Positions 51,159-59,576 of a DNA stretch of 64,000 nucleotides are shown here, piece by piece (position 1 is the first letter of the stretch; each line of letters begins with the position of its first letter). Under the pieces are notes generated by a model. It ran no database searches, was not told where the DNA came from, and was given only the letters and a program-made list of their open reading frames with translations. Made by a program: the position numbers and the translations under genes. Origin of the DNA: Flavobacterium oncorhynchi (lineage in GTDB: Bacteria; Bacteroidota; Bacteroidia; Flavobacteriales; Flavobacteriaceae); the NCBI RefSeq assembly GCF_002217355.1, contig NZ_MUHA01000001.1, positions 164,333 to 228,332 of the forward strand, given 5' to 3'.

Positions 51159-52109
51159 ATGAAAGTATTAGCTAACGACGGAATTTCTAAAAGTGGAATT
51201 CTAGCCTTAGAAAAAGGTGGTTTTGAAGTTATAACTACAAAAGTAGCACAAGAACAAGTAGCAAATTTTGTAAACGAAAACAACGTTGACGTAGTTTTAG
51301 TTCGTTCTGCAACTAAAGTTCGTAAAGATATTATTGACGCTTGTCCTGGACTAAAAATTATTGGACGCGGCGGAGTTGGTATGGACAATATCGATGTTGA
51401 CTATGCTAAAAGCAAAGGAATTCATGTAATTAATACTCCTGCTTCATCATCAGAATCTGTGGCTGAATTGGTTTTTGGACACTTGTTTTCTGGTGTTCGT
51501 TTTTTACATGATTCTAACAGAAATATGCCTCTTGAAGGAGATTCAAACTTTGACGGTTTGAAAAAAGCTTACGCTAACGGAACTGAATTAAGAGGTAAAA
51601 CTCTTGGTATTGTTGGTATTGGACGTATTGGTCAAGCTACTGCAAAAATGGCGCTTGGTTTAGGAATGAAAGTTATCGCTGCTGACAGCTTTATTCCGCA
51701 AGTTGATGTAAAAGTGGAGTTTTTTGACGGACAATCTATCACAACTACAATCGTTTCTCAATCATTAGAATCATTGTTTAAAGAAGCTGATTTCATTACA
51801 TTACACGTTCCTGCTCAAAATGGTTATATCATTGGAGAAAAAGAACTTGAAATCATGAAAGATGGCGTTGGAATCGTAAACTGTGCTCGCGGCGGGGTTA
51901 TCGACGAAGTAGCTTTAGTAAAAGCTTTAGATTCAGGAAAAGTTGCTTTTGCTGGTTTAGATGTTTTTGAAAGCGAACCAAAACCAGAAATGGCAATTTT
52001 AATGCACTCTAAAATTTCTCTTACGCCTCACATCGGTGCTGCAACAGGAGAAGCACAAGACAGAATTGGTACTGAATTAGCTTCACAAATTATTACTTTA
52101 TTGAGCTAA
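51159..52109 (+). CDS. serA: D-3-phosphoglycerate dehydrogenase family (short SerA)
   Basis: This 316-residue NAD-dependent D-2-hydroxyacid dehydrogenase makes 3-phosphohydroxypyruvate from 3-phosphoglycerate. It shows the substrate-arginine and dinucleotide site LRGKTLGIVGIGRIGQATAKMA, NCARGGVIDEVALVKAL, and the catalytic His in SLTPHIGAATGEAQD. No ACT domain follows, so this is the short form without serine feedback. It is next to serC, which supports the SerA role over other members of the family. Confidence 0.9.
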   Translation: MKVLANDGISKSGILALEKGGFEVITTKVAQEQVANFVNENNVDVVLVRSATKVRKDIIDACPGLKIIGRGGVGMDNIDVDYAKSKGIHVINTPASSSESVAELVFGHLFSGVRFLHDSNRNMPLEGDSNFDGLKKAYANGTELRGKTLGIVGIGRIGQATAKMALGLGMKVIAADSFIPQVDVKVEFFDGQSITTTIVSQSLESLFKEADFITLHVPAQNGYIIGEKELEIMKDGVGIVNCARGGVIDEVALVKALDSGKVAFAGLDVFESEPKPEMAILMHSKISLTPHIGAATGEAQDRIGTELASQIITLLS

Positions 52110-52130
52110 TTAATTATATCTAAATTATTT

Positions 52131-52176
52131 AGAAGGGATTTATTAACATCGTTTAATAAATCCCTTTCTTTTTTTG
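52131..52176 (+). terminator. Rho-independent terminator of serA
   Basis: AAGGGATTTATTAA (52133-52146) pairs perfectly with TTAATAAATCCCTT (52153-52166), followed by T-rich sequence, 22 bp after the serA stop. Confidence 0.88.
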
Positions 52177-52178
52177 AT

Positions 52179-52186
52179 TAAATTTG
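52179..52186 (+). promoter_or_regulatory. Predicted -7 promoter element of the DUF937 gene
   Basis: TAAATTTG matches TAnnTTTG and spans the upstream in-frame start (52184), which supports the ATG at 52214 as the real start. Confidence 0.5.
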
Positions 52187-52213
52187 AGTTCTAATCTAAA
52201 AACTCTTTTAATC

Positions 52214-52771
52214 ATGTTTGAACAACTAACACAATTAGTACAGCAATACGGAGGTGATGCTGTTGTAAACAATACAGCTATCCCAAACGAACATAACGAA
52301 GCAGTAATAAGCGAAACAAGTACTTCAATATTTGCAGGCTTGCAAAAAATCGCATCTGAAGGCGGTGGCGAACAGCTTGCAGGTTTGTTTAACGGAAGTT
52401 CTCCAATAGACAGTTCAAATCCTGTAGTACAACAAATCACGCAGCAATTAACTGGAAGCTTGGGCGAAAAATTCGGCTTAAGCAGTGCAGATTCTTCTGG
52501 TGTAGCTTCAAACATGATCCCGCAAATCTTAAATTCGTTAGTTAATAAGGCAAAAGATCCAAACGACAGCAGTTTTCAAATTACAGATATTATCAGCTCT
52601 ATTTCTGGAAATAGCGGACAGGCTTCAAATATAATGGATACTATTTCTAAATACGGAATGCAATTTGGTTTAGACCAAAATAACGACGGAAAAGTTGATA
52701 TTGCTGATGCTGCAGCTTTAACCAAAAGCGGCGGGTTGGGCGGCTTATTAGGAAAATTATTTGGAAAATAA
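52214..52771 (+). CDS. DUF937-like protein with EF-hand-type loop
   Basis: This protein of about 185 residues starts MFEQLTQLVQQYGGDAVVNN, as DUF937 proteins do. It has glycine- and serine-rich helices, an EF-hand/dockerin-like calcium loop DQNNDGKVDIADAAAL near the C-terminus, and a glycine-rich end (GGLGGLLGKLFGK). The loop has the D-x-N-x-D-G-x-x-D pattern. No signal peptide is seen. Function unknown; calcium binding is plausible but unproven. The start is set by the promoter at 52179. Confidence 0.75.
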   Translation: MFEQLTQLVQQYGGDAVVNNTAIPNEHNEAVISETSTSIFAGLQKIASEGGGEQLAGLFNGSSPIDSSNPVVQQITQQLTGSLGEKFGLSSADSSGVASNMIPQILNSLVNKAKDPNDSSFQITDIISSISGNSGQASNIMDTISKYGMQFGLDQNNDGKVDIADAAALTKSGGLGGLLGKLFGK

Positions 52772-52818
52772 ATAAACCATTTAGTTATAAAGGAACGCAG
52801 ACTTAAAATATAAACTTC

Positions 52819-52856
52819 AAAAGCTGTTTTACTAAAAGTAAAACAGCTTTTTTTAT
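52819..52856 (+). terminator. Rho-independent terminator of the DUF937 gene
   Basis: AAAAGCTGTTTTACT pairs with AGTAAAACAGCTTTT around AAA, followed by T residues. Confidence 0.88.
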
Positions 52857-52949
52857 AAAAAACATCTCTAAACATTTACAGTTTTGAACTTCTGAACCTC
52901 TTATACAAAAGTTAAATAGCAAGCTCTTCTGCTGATTTATTCGTAAATT

Positions 52950-52957
52950 TAGATTTG
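52950..52957 (+). promoter_or_regulatory. Predicted -7 promoter element of the DUF6146-like gene
   Basis: TAGATTTG matches TAnnTTTG and lies 13 bp before the ATG at 52971, giving a very short leader. Confidence 0.45.
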
Positions 52958-52970
52958 AATTTTAAATACC

Positions 52971-53402
52971 ATGAAAAAATATATTTCCATATTCGCTTTT
53001 ATTCTGACTATAGTTGCGTGTTCTACAGCTTCAAAAAATGTTGCTGCTGCTGATAATTCTATTAAGAAAGGAAATGATACTGTTAGAATTGCAAATGATT
53101 CGTTAGAATATGAAGTAATAATAATAGATAACGGCTTTAATACTTGGCTTGCTTCCAGAGCTTATCCGCGAAATTATTATTCCTTAACCTACCTAGAAAA
53201 TAAAAATTATTTGTACGTAACCGAATGGAACAATAGAGCTATGCAGCCACAGCGTTACAATCCAAATTTATACGAAATGACGATCGATTACCGACGAGAT
53301 ATACATTATGGTTACGAAGTAAATTACCTTATTTATAATTATATGATTTATTTTCAAAATACTTACAAACAAAAGCTTTGGGGTTATGTCCCATCAAGAT
53401 AA
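52971..53402 (+). CDS. DUF6146-like lipoprotein (143 aa)
   Basis: The signal peptide with lipobox IVAC (MKKYISIFAFILTIVACSTAS) is followed by an aromatic-rich domain (FNTWLASRAYPRNYYSLTYLENKNYLYVTEWNNR and YGYEVNYLIYNYMIYFQNTY), characteristic of the DUF6146 family in flavobacteria. It is expected at a membrane on the periplasmic side. It stands alone on the plus strand, 32 bp before a small membrane protein gene that has its own promoter. Function unknown. Confidence 0.75.
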   Translation: MKKYISIFAFILTIVACSTASKNVAAADNSIKKGNDTVRIANDSLEYEVIIIDNGFNTWLASRAYPRNYYSLTYLENKNYLYVTEWNNRAMQPQRYNPNLYEMTIDYRRDIHYGYEVNYLIYNYMIYFQNTYKQKLWGYVPSR

Positions 53403-53407
53403 TATAG

Positions 53408-53429
53408 TATATTTGTAATCATTACAAAT
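53408..53429. promoter_or_regulatory. Promoter -7 element overlapped by a perfect 19-bp palindrome (53411-53429)
   Basis: TATATTTG (53408-53415) matches TAnnTTTG. It overlaps the palindrome ATTTGTAAT-C-ATTACAAAT, whose 9-bp arms are exact reverse complements. The site ends 4 bp before the ATG at 53434. A dyad of this size over a promoter is typical of a repressor operator, so this gene is likely controlled by a TetR- or MarR-type regulator encoded elsewhere. Confidence 0.65.
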
Positions 53430-53433
53430 AGCA

Positions 53434-53736
53434 ATGAATAGATTAAAGAAACGTTGGGGAATTACCTCAAATCTACAAGCCATTATTATACTTATAGTTT
53501 TTGCCATTACAGGATCGGCATCTGCTTGGCTCTCTAAGCCATTTTGCATTTGGTTAGGCATTACCAAAGAAGATTTTGGAGTTTGGTTTACCTTAATTCG
53601 TCTTATTATTATTTTTCCAATTTATCAAGTTTTATTGGTCGCTATCGGAACCATTTTTGGGCAGTTTAAATTCTTTTGGAACTTCGAAAAGAAAATGCTT
53701 AAAAACATGGGACTAGGATTCTTGTTTAAAGACTAA
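53434..53736 (+). CDS. Small membrane protein (100 aa), DUF6787-like
   Basis: This 100-residue protein has two hydrophobic helices (about residues 15-33 and 52-75) and the pattern GITSNLQAIIILIVFAITGSASAWLSKPF plus YQVLLVAIGTIFGQFKFFWNFEKKM, which fits a DUF6787-type flavobacterial membrane protein. The family label is recalled with moderate certainty. Its start is overlapped by a palindromic operator-like site, making it one of the few genes here with visible local regulation. Its last 4 bases overlap the end of the convergent gene. Confidence 0.65.
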   Translation: MNRLKKRWGITSNLQAIIILIVFAITGSASAWLSKPFCIWLGITKEDFGVWFTLIRLIIIFPIYQVLLVAIGTIFGQFKFFWNFEKKMLKNMGLGFLFKD

Positions 53737-54044
53737 ATTTTCATACGTTCATTCGAAAAGAAATAGGTATAAATCCAAGTAAGTGTAAAAGAAGGAATAA
53801 TATCTGTAAACGGAATTATTTCTTCGAGAAAAGTCAAAACTCCAGCCACTTTTCCAATACGTCCTTTATACATTCTGCTCATAATAAGAGCCGCAATTGG
53901 CGCCCAAATAACATCTGAAAATTCGCCAATTAAAGGAATTGAAAATGAAATCATACCAATTCCATCCAAAATTAAACCAATTATTAACTTTGACATTCTG
54001 TTATCTTCTACAACTGTTGTTTCTTCGATTTCCATCCTATTCAT
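53733..54044 (-). CDS. Small membrane protein (103 aa), unknown function
   Basis: This protein has hydrophobic helices at about residues 18-39 and 44-57, a shorter one near 68-84, and an acidic start (MEIEETTVVEDNRM). It contains the GLILDGIGMISFSIPLIGEFSDVIWAPIAALIMSRMYKG segment, which looks like a conserved membrane fold. It lies 2 bp after the phosphodiester glycosidase-like gene on the same strand, so the two are probably cotranscribed. Its end overlaps the convergent gene by 4 bp. No family is confirmed. Confidence 0.6.
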   Translation of the reverse strand: MNRMEIEETTVVEDNRMSKLIIGLILDGIGMISFSIPLIGEFSDVIWAPIAALIMSRMYKGRIGKVAGVLTFLEEIIPFTDIIPSFTLTWIYTYFFSNERMKI

Positions 54045-54046
54045 CT

Positions 54047-54778
54047 TTATTTTTTTCTAACTACTGCAAATAACACACCAAAATTTCCGTCCGTTTGAAT
54101 CCACTTTTCCGAAGGCACATAAGCTCTCGACACAAAACCATCTAAATACAGCGCATTCCTGCATCCTAAGCCTTTAAAATACGCTGCAAAATCATAAAAA
54201 TTTATTTCTTTTTTAGACAGTACAAAAACTACATTCCCATTTGGCAGAATTCCAACACCGTTTCTAATATTCAAGTTAGAAGACCCCTCTTTAAATTCGG
54301 GATGTATTTTTCCATCAATAACCAGCATAGGACCAGATTGCGTTGCATACTTTACTTTTTCATTATTTTGAAACTGTTCCGTTTTACAAATTACCGGCAC
54401 ATTTCCTGTTGTTATGTAAAATACTCCGTTAGGTTTTAAATAAAAATTTCCAACATCGTTTGTTGTATCTAATGCTGTTAATACTTTTTGTTTCTCGATA
54501 TAAAGTCCTTGAGGCGAATTTTCTTTATTATACATTCCCGCATTCATTGCAAAATCTAAAACCTGATTTTGCTTTTCAATCCAGTCTTTTAAATGCTGAA
54601 TGCTTTTAAATTTTTCGCCATTTTCATTTTTCCAAAACAATCTCAAATCTTGCTTTTTAGTATCAATTGTATACACTACAAAAGAGTTTTTATCATAAAC
54701 TTTAGCACTTATAAAAATGATAAATACTGTGGCTGCAAATAGAAATAGTTTTAATTTGATATTCAATAAAACTTTCAT
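54047..54778 (-). CDS. Phosphodiester glycosidase (DUF2233/NAGPA-like) protein
   Basis: This 243-residue exported protein has an N-terminal hydrophobic signal (KLKLFLFAATVFIIFISAKVY) and a NAGPA-like domain. It shows FAMNAGMYNKENSPQGLYIEKQ, YATQSGPMLVIDGKIHPEF, and LNIRNGVGILPNGNVVFVLSKKE followed by NALYLDGFVSRAYVPS. These are the conserved N-A-G-M, S-G-P and L-D-G motifs of the family. NAGPA members split sugar phosphodiesters; the bacterial substrate is probably a cell-surface glycan. Periplasmic location is inferred. Confidence 0.85.
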   Translation of the reverse strand: MKVLLNIKLKLFLFAATVFIIFISAKVYDKNSFVVYTIDTKKQDLRLFWKNENGEKFKSIQHLKDWIEKQNQVLDFAMNAGMYNKENSPQGLYIEKQKVLTALDTTNDVGNFYLKPNGVFYITTGNVPVICKTEQFQNNEKVKYATQSGPMLVIDGKIHPEFKEGSSNLNIRNGVGILPNGNVVFVLSKKEINFYDFAAYFKGLGCRNALYLDGFVSRAYVPSEKWIQTDGNFGVLFAVVRKK

Positions 54779-54929
54779 AAATACGATCTAAAAATTTTAT
54801 TACTAATTTATGTTGTTTTTCTCACAACCCACTTATTTATTGCGTTAAAAATGTTATTCATAAAATTCTGTTACAACCCATTTTTATATCGAGAGATTCT
54901 TTGTTTCTTTGTAAAAACAGTTTCACTAC

Positions 54930-55808
54930 ATGATACACGCAAAAAACATACATAAATTCTACGATAAACTTGAAGTTTTAAAGGGAGTTGATTTACATAT
55001 TAAAAAAGGCGAAATTGTTTCGATCGTTGGAGCTTCTGGTGCAGGAAAAACAACTTTACTACAAATTCTAGGAACTTTAGACAAACCTGACAGCAATCCT
55101 GATTCATCATTAACGATCAATGGCGAAAATGTTTTGAAACTGCAAGATGTTGAAACTGATAATTCAAAAGAAGAAAGAACATTTAAAATCATTACTTGGA
55201 CAAGTTCGATTTACATCATACTTCTGGCTGTTTTTTTACTGTTTTTCAGAACTAAAATCTTTGACGAAATAATAAGATTAATCACAATTGGCGCTTTATT
55301 TTTACCAATAATTTTAATGCTCGTTTATTATACAAGATATTTCAAAAAGAAAAGCAAGAAGGACAAAATACTATCCGATTTTAGAAATTTGAATCTTGGA
55401 TTTATTTTTCAGTTTCATCAACTATTACCAGAATTTACTGCCTTAGAAAACGTTTGTATTCCTGCTTTTATGGCTAACAAACCAAAAGCCGAAACTGAAA
55501 AGGAAGCTAAAAGAATCTTAGAATATCTTGGTTTATCACACAGAATCAATCACAAACCAAACGAACTTTCGGGCGGAGAGCAACAGCGTGTTGCGGTTGC
55601 AAGAGCTTTAATTAATAAACCAGATGTTATTTTTGCCGATGAACCTTCTGGAAATCTCGACACACATTCGGCAGAGAATCTACATCAATTGTTTTTTCAG
55701 CTTCGTGACGAATTTGGACAGACTTTTGTAATTGTAACTCACAACGAAGAATTAGCCAATATGGCTGATAGAAAATTAATTATGGTCGACGGCCAGATTA
55801 GTAATTAG
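54930..55808 (+). CDS. LolD-like ABC transporter ATPase with an inserted pair of membrane helices
   Basis: This 292-residue ATP-binding subunit has all core motifs: Walker A GASGAGKT (34-41), Q-loop [16 protein letters not shown] (Q161), signature LSGGEQQR (213-220), Walker B VIFADEP (233-239), D-loop after GNLD, and H-loop His271. Relatives are about 220-230 residues. Here a segment of about 75 residues (72-146) is inserted between the strand INGENVLKL and the [11 protein letters not shown] strand. It holds two hydrophobic helices, [13 protein letters not shown] and [21 protein letters not shown], with a basic loop KKKSKKDK after the second. The reading frame and all motifs are intact. No permease gene is adjacent; a DUF2400 gene follows. 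Confidence 0.87.
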   Translation: MIHAKNIHKFYDKLEVLKGVDLHIKKGEIVSIVGASGAGKTTLLQILGTLDKPDSNPDSSLTINGENVLKLQDVETDNSKEERTFKIITWTSSIYIILLAVFLLFFRTKIFDEIIRLITIGALFLPIILMLVYYTRYFKKKSKKDKILSDFRNLNLGFIFQFHQLLPEFTALENVCIPAFMANKPKAETEKEAKRILEYLGLSHRINHKPNELSGGEQQRVAVARALINKPDVIFADEPSGNLDTHSAENLHQLFFQLRDEFGQTFVIVTHNEELANMADRKLIMVDGQISN

Positions 55809-55840
55809 ATTTTCTAATTATTTGAATATTTCATTTCAAC

Positions 55841-56605
55841 ATGAACCAAAAAGAACTTAAAGAATTTCTTGACGAAAAAGTCATTCAATATAACAATCAG
55901 GATTTTATTGAAAGTGATCCTGTTCAGATTCCGCATTTATTTACTCAAAAAGAAGATATTGAGATTGCAGGTTTTCTAAGCGCTTCAATTGCATGGGGAA
56001 ATCGCAAAATGATTATCAAAAATTCGCATAAAATGATGGAATTAATGGGCAGCACGCCTTATGATTTCGTCATGTCACATTCTGAAGATAATTTAGCCGA
56101 TTTAGAAACTTTTGTTCACCGCACATTCAACGGAAAAGATTTTGGCGGATTCATTAAAGGTCTCCAGCACATTTACAAAAATCACAACGGACTTGAAGCT
56201 GTTTTTGCTAAAAATCAGGAAAAAGACAGTTTACAAAAAAGCATAAGCGAGTTCAAAAAAATCTTTTTCGAAATCGATCATTTACCTCGAACACAAAAAC
56301 ACATTTCAGATCCTCTCAATAATTCGGCAGCAAAACGCATCAATATGTATTTACGATGGATGGTTCGCCAAGACACAAAAGGTGTCGATTTAGGAATCTG
56401 GAAATCTATTTCTCCATCCGTATTATCTTGCCCGCTTGACGTTCATTCTGGAAATGTAGCTAGAAAATTAGGTATTTTAGAGCGAAAACAAAACGATGGT
56501 AAAGCACTTGCTCAATTAGATCAAAAATTACGAGAAATGGATGCTCAAGATCCTGTAAAATACGATTTTGCTTTGTTTGGCTTAGGTGTTTTTGAAGGGT
56601 TTTAA
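55841..56605 (+). CDS. TIGR02757/DUF2400 family protein
   Basis: This 254-residue protein shows family segments: FIESDPVQIPHLFTQKEDIEIAGFLSASIAWGNRKMIIKN, SAAKRINMYLRWMVRQDTKGVDLGIWKSI, and PLDVHSGNVARKLGILERKQNDGKALAQLDQKLREMD. The pattern resembles a HhH-GPD-like helical fold, and a DNA-related role has been suggested for the family, but none is established. It lies 32 bp after the ABC ATPase gene and may be cotranscribed with it. Confidence 0.88.
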   Translation: MNQKELKEFLDEKVIQYNNQDFIESDPVQIPHLFTQKEDIEIAGFLSASIAWGNRKMIIKNSHKMMELMGSTPYDFVMSHSEDNLADLETFVHRTFNGKDFGGFIKGLQHIYKNHNGLEAVFAKNQEKDSLQKSISEFKKIFFEIDHLPRTQKHISDPLNNSAAKRINMYLRWMVRQDTKGVDLGIWKSISPSVLSCPLDVHSGNVARKLGILERKQNDGKALAQLDQKLREMDAQDPVKYDFALFGLGVFEGF

Positions 56606-56682
56606 AATTGAAAATCAAACAATTATAGCAACAAATAGTTAGATGATTCGAAAAATTTAGTGATCTAACCGCCATTTTAATG

Positions 56683-56690
56683 TACATTTG
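56683..56690 (+). promoter_or_regulatory. Predicted -7 promoter element of the DEAD-box helicase gene
   Basis: TACATTTG matches TAnnTTTG and lies 11 bp before the ATG at 56702, giving a leader of about 6 bases. Confidence 0.5.
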
Positions 56691-56701
56691 CACAAAATTT
56701 A

Positions 56702-58060
56702 ATGCAAATGAGCACTTTCGAAAAATTCAATCTTCCAAAATCTTTACAAAAAGCAATCGACGAACTGGGATTTGTTACGCCAACTCCTATTCAGGAAAAA
56801 TCTTTCTCTGTAATCATGTCTGGACGCGATATGATGGGAATTGCGCAAACTGGTACCGGTAAAACATTTGCCTATTTACTGCCTCTTTTAAAATTATACA
56901 AATTCACAAATACTAATACACCAAAAATTGTTGTACTTGTACCAACTCGTGAATTAGTAGTTCAAGTTGTTGAAGAAGTAGAGAAACTAACCAAGTACAT
57001 GTCGGTTAAAACACTTGGAATTTATGGAGGTGTAAACATCAATACACAAAAAAAAGCCGTTTACGAAGGTGTCGATATTCTAGTTGGAACTCCTGGACGC
57101 ACAATGGATTTAGCTTTAGACGCTGTTGTTCGTTTTGATGAAACTCAAAAATTAGTAATTGATGAGTTTGACGAAATGCTTAATTTAGGTTTTCGTACGC
57201 AATTGACGGCGCTTTTGGCAATGATGAAAGCAAAACGTCAAAACATCTTATTCTCTGCAACAATGACAGATGAAGTAGATGATATTTTGAATGATTATTT
57301 TGATTTCCCAGAAGAAGTTACGCTTGCAGCATCTGGAACACCACTAGAAAAAATTACTCAAATCACTTATAATGTTCCAAATTTCAATACAAAAGTAAAT
57401 CTTCTAAAACATTTGCTTCAAACTGATGAAAGCATGGATCGTGTTTTAGTTTTTGTAAACAATAAAAAGATCTCGGATATGCTTCATACCCGAATCGAAG
57501 AAGATTTTGACGGACAATTTGGTGTAATTCACTCTAATAAATCTCAAAATTACCGTTTGAGTACAATGGCTGAATTTCAGGAAGGAAATCTTCGCGGTTT
57601 GATTACTACAGATATTATGGCGAGAGGTTTAGATATTTCTGATATTTCTCACGTTATTAACTTCGAACTTCCAGAATTACCAGAATTATACATGCACAGA
57701 ATTGGTCGTACAGGTCGTGCTGATGCAACTGGAACCGCAATTAGTTTTGTAACCCCTAGAGAAGAAGAATTTAAAGTTGAAGTCGAAGTTTTAATGAACC
57801 AAGAACTTGAAATTACCGATTTCCCTGAAGAAGTCGAAATTTCATCGAAACTAATTGAACCTGAAAAAGACAAGCAGCCAATTAAGTTTTTAATGAAAAA
57901 AGTAAAACTTGAAGGTGACGGAGCTTTTCACGAAAAATCTAAAAAGAATAAAAAAGTTAATCTTGGCGGACCTTCAAAAACAAAAAAGAAAACACACGGT
58001 TCTGTCAATCGAAATATGTTGAAAACGAGAGATAAGAAGAGAAAAGACAGCAACAAATAA
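56702..58060 (+). CDS. DEAD-box RNA helicase
   Basis: This 452-residue ATP-dependent RNA-unwinding enzyme has the Q-motif FVTPTPIQEKSF, motif I AQTGTGKT, Ia VPTRELVVQV, motif II LVIDEFDEML (DEFD in place of DEAD), motif III FSATMTDEV, and the C-terminal ARGLDI and HRIGRTGR motifs. A basic tail (KKNKKVNLGGPSKTKKKTHGS) is likely an RNA-binding region. It resembles RhlE-type helicases that help RNA turnover or ribosome assembly. A second in-frame ATG lies at 56708; the start at 56702 is kept. A CTAAG-family repeat with a nested terminator follows. Confidence 0.93.
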   Translation: MQMSTFEKFNLPKSLQKAIDELGFVTPTPIQEKSFSVIMSGRDMMGIAQTGTGKTFAYLLPLLKLYKFTNTNTPKIVVLVPTRELVVQVVEEVEKLTKYMSVKTLGIYGGVNINTQKKAVYEGVDILVGTPGRTMDLALDAVVRFDETQKLVIDEFDEMLNLGFRTQLTALLAMMKAKRQNILFSATMTDEVDDILNDYFDFPEEVTLAASGTPLEKITQITYNVPNFNTKVNLLKHLLQTDESMDRVLVFVNNKKISDMLHTRIEEDFDGQFGVIHSNKSQNYRLSTMAEFQEGNLRGLITTDIMARGLDISDISHVINFELPELPELYMHRIGRTGRADATGTAISFVTPREEEFKVEVEVLMNQELEITDFPEEVEISSKLIEPEKDKQPIKFLMKKVKLEGDGAFHEKSKKNKKVNLGGPSKTKKKTHGSVNRNMLKTRDKKRKDSNK

Positions 58061-58068
58061 AATTTTAG

Positions 58069-58207
58069 ACGCTAAGGTGCTGAGGGACTAAGGTGCTAAG
58101 TTTTTTTTCAAAATTATAAAAGGCTCAAAAGATTCATAGTTTTACTTTGAATCTTTTGAGCCTTTATTTTATCTTAGTATCTTAGAACTTTAGCTCCTCA
58201 GAACCTC
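58069..58207. repeat. CTAAG-family inverted repeat, copy 4, enclosing a nested terminator
   Basis: The outer arms (58069-58100 and 58173-58207) carry GCTAAGGTGCTGAGGGACTA-type units and their complementary CTTAGAACTTTAGCTCC units. Inside lies a perfect 18-bp hairpin (AAAGGCTCAAAAGATTCA at 58119-58136, complement at 58148-58165). The unit order matches the copies at 11481, 12581 and 17014. Confidence 0.82.
58119..58170. terminator. Nested hairpin terminator between helicase and lactonase genes
   Basis: AAAGGCTCAAAAGATTCA (58119-58136) and TGAATCTTTTGAGCCTTT (58148-58165) are exact complements of 18 bp around 11 bp, followed by T-rich sequence. It probably ends both convergent transcripts. It lies wholly inside the CTAAG repeat. 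Confidence 0.8.
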
Positions 58208-58215
58208 AAAAAAAA

Positions 58216-59331
58216 CTATATCTTCGTAAAAACCAACCCAACAGGCGAACACAATTGAATTCTTCTCCCTGTATCCGTAATTTTTCCAGTTGCAATATCT
58301 CTTTTAAAAATAACAATATCATTGGTGTATTGATGTCCTACTAACAAATAATTTCCCGTTGGATCGATTGCAAAATCTCTCGGTCCTTTTCCTAAAGTGC
58401 TTTGCTGTTCTACTAATTCTATACTTCCATTTTTTAGAATTTTATAAACTGAAATTGCATTAACATCTACACGATCAGAAACGTATAAAAAATTCCCATC
58501 AGGCGAAATCTTTATCGCTGCAGCCCCAGTGCCGCCTTTAAATCCTTTTGGTAAAATACTAGTTTCAGCAATTACTTTTAAACTTCCAGTTTTGTTATCA
58601 TAACTAAAAGTTGTCAATGTCCCGTCTAATTCCTGAACCAGATAAACAAATTTACCATCTTTACTAAAAGTCAAATGTCTTGGGCCGCTTGCTGGTTTTA
58701 CATCCACACTTCCTTTTAACGTCAATATTTCGTTTTTAGCAATTGGATTGTATCTATAAATAAAAACTTTATCTAAACCTAAATCATTCGATAATACAAA
58801 CTTTTTATCTGGCGAAAAACAAACCATATGCACATGTGCTTTTTCCTGACGTGCTGCATTTGGCCCTTTTCCTTGATGCTGAACTAATTGCTGCGCCTCA
58901 GAAATACTGCCATCAGCATTTTTCTTAAAAACAGCGATGCTTCCACCTGAATAATTTGCTATAATCACATTTTTATCATCATTAATCAAATGGCAGGGAT
59001 CTGCTCCTAAAGCATCATTTTTATTCAAAAAAGTAACCTTTCCTAAAGCTGAATCATAACCAAAAGCACTTACCGCACTTTGATCTCCATTTTCATTTAC
59101 AGCATAAATAAACTTATTATCTGCTGAGACTGACAAATAACTTGGACTGACTACATTTTCTGAAGATCCTTTTAATTTAAATTCTCCAGAATCAGCATTA
59201 AATTCATAAACGTAAATTCCGTTACTTGGGCAGGTATTCGTATAAGTTCCTACTAATAAATTAAATTTATTTTGAGCTTTAGCAACTGTAAATACTAAAG
59301 CTGAAAATAACACTAGATATATTTTTTTCAT
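58216..59331 (-). CDS. Exported lactonase-family beta-propeller (YbhE-like)
   Basis: This 371-residue protein has a signal peptide (KIYLVLFSALVFTVAKAQ) and a seven-bladed propeller. Blade motifs recur, such as YLSVSADNKFIYAVNENG, HLTFSKDGKFVYLVQELDG, IKISPDGNFLYVSDRVD and FAIDPTGNYLLVGHQYTN. It starts NLLVGTYTNTCPSNGIYVYEF, as 6-phosphogluconolactonase-type (Pgl) lactonases do. The signal peptide argues against a cytoplasmic pentose-phosphate role; a periplasmic lactone substrate is more likely. The catalytic residues were not confirmed. Confidence 0.85.
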   Translation of the reverse strand: MKKIYLVLFSALVFTVAKAQNKFNLLVGTYTNTCPSNGIYVYEFNADSGEFKLKGSSENVVSPSYLSVSADNKFIYAVNENGDQSAVSAFGYDSALGKVTFLNKNDALGADPCHLINDDKNVIIANYSGGSIAVFKKNADGSISEAQQLVQHQGKGPNAARQEKAHVHMVCFSPDKKFVLSNDLGLDKVFIYRYNPIAKNEILTLKGSVDVKPASGPRHLTFSKDGKFVYLVQELDGTLTTFSYDNKTGSLKVIAETSILPKGFKGGTGAAAIKISPDGNFLYVSDRVDVNAISVYKILKNGSIELVEQQSTLGKGPRDFAIDPTGNYLLVGHQYTNDIVIFKRDIATGKITDTGRRIQLCSPVGLVFTKI

Positions 59332-59518
59332 ACTTAATTTTTTGAATACGCTAAAATAAGCATTTATATCATTTTTGCCATTACAAATAGAGTCTTAAAA
59401 GTTACATTTTTCAAAAAGCAATTTATCATACAAGCCCCATAAGTAGGCTTAAGTTTTATCTTATTAAGTTCTGCTCATAATCCATTACATTACTTATAAG
59501 GTTTAATTAAAAAATTTG

Positions 59519-59526
59519 TATTTTTG
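59519..59526 (+). promoter_or_regulatory. Predicted -7 promoter element of the BatA/VWA gene
   Basis: TATTTTTG matches TAnnTTTG and lies 50 bp before the ATG at 59577. The 245-bp gap upstream holds nothing else of note. Confidence 0.5.
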
Positions 59527-59576
59527 ACCAGCATCTTCGCGAAAAACAAAACGTAGTGAAGTAAATCGAAGCCAGA

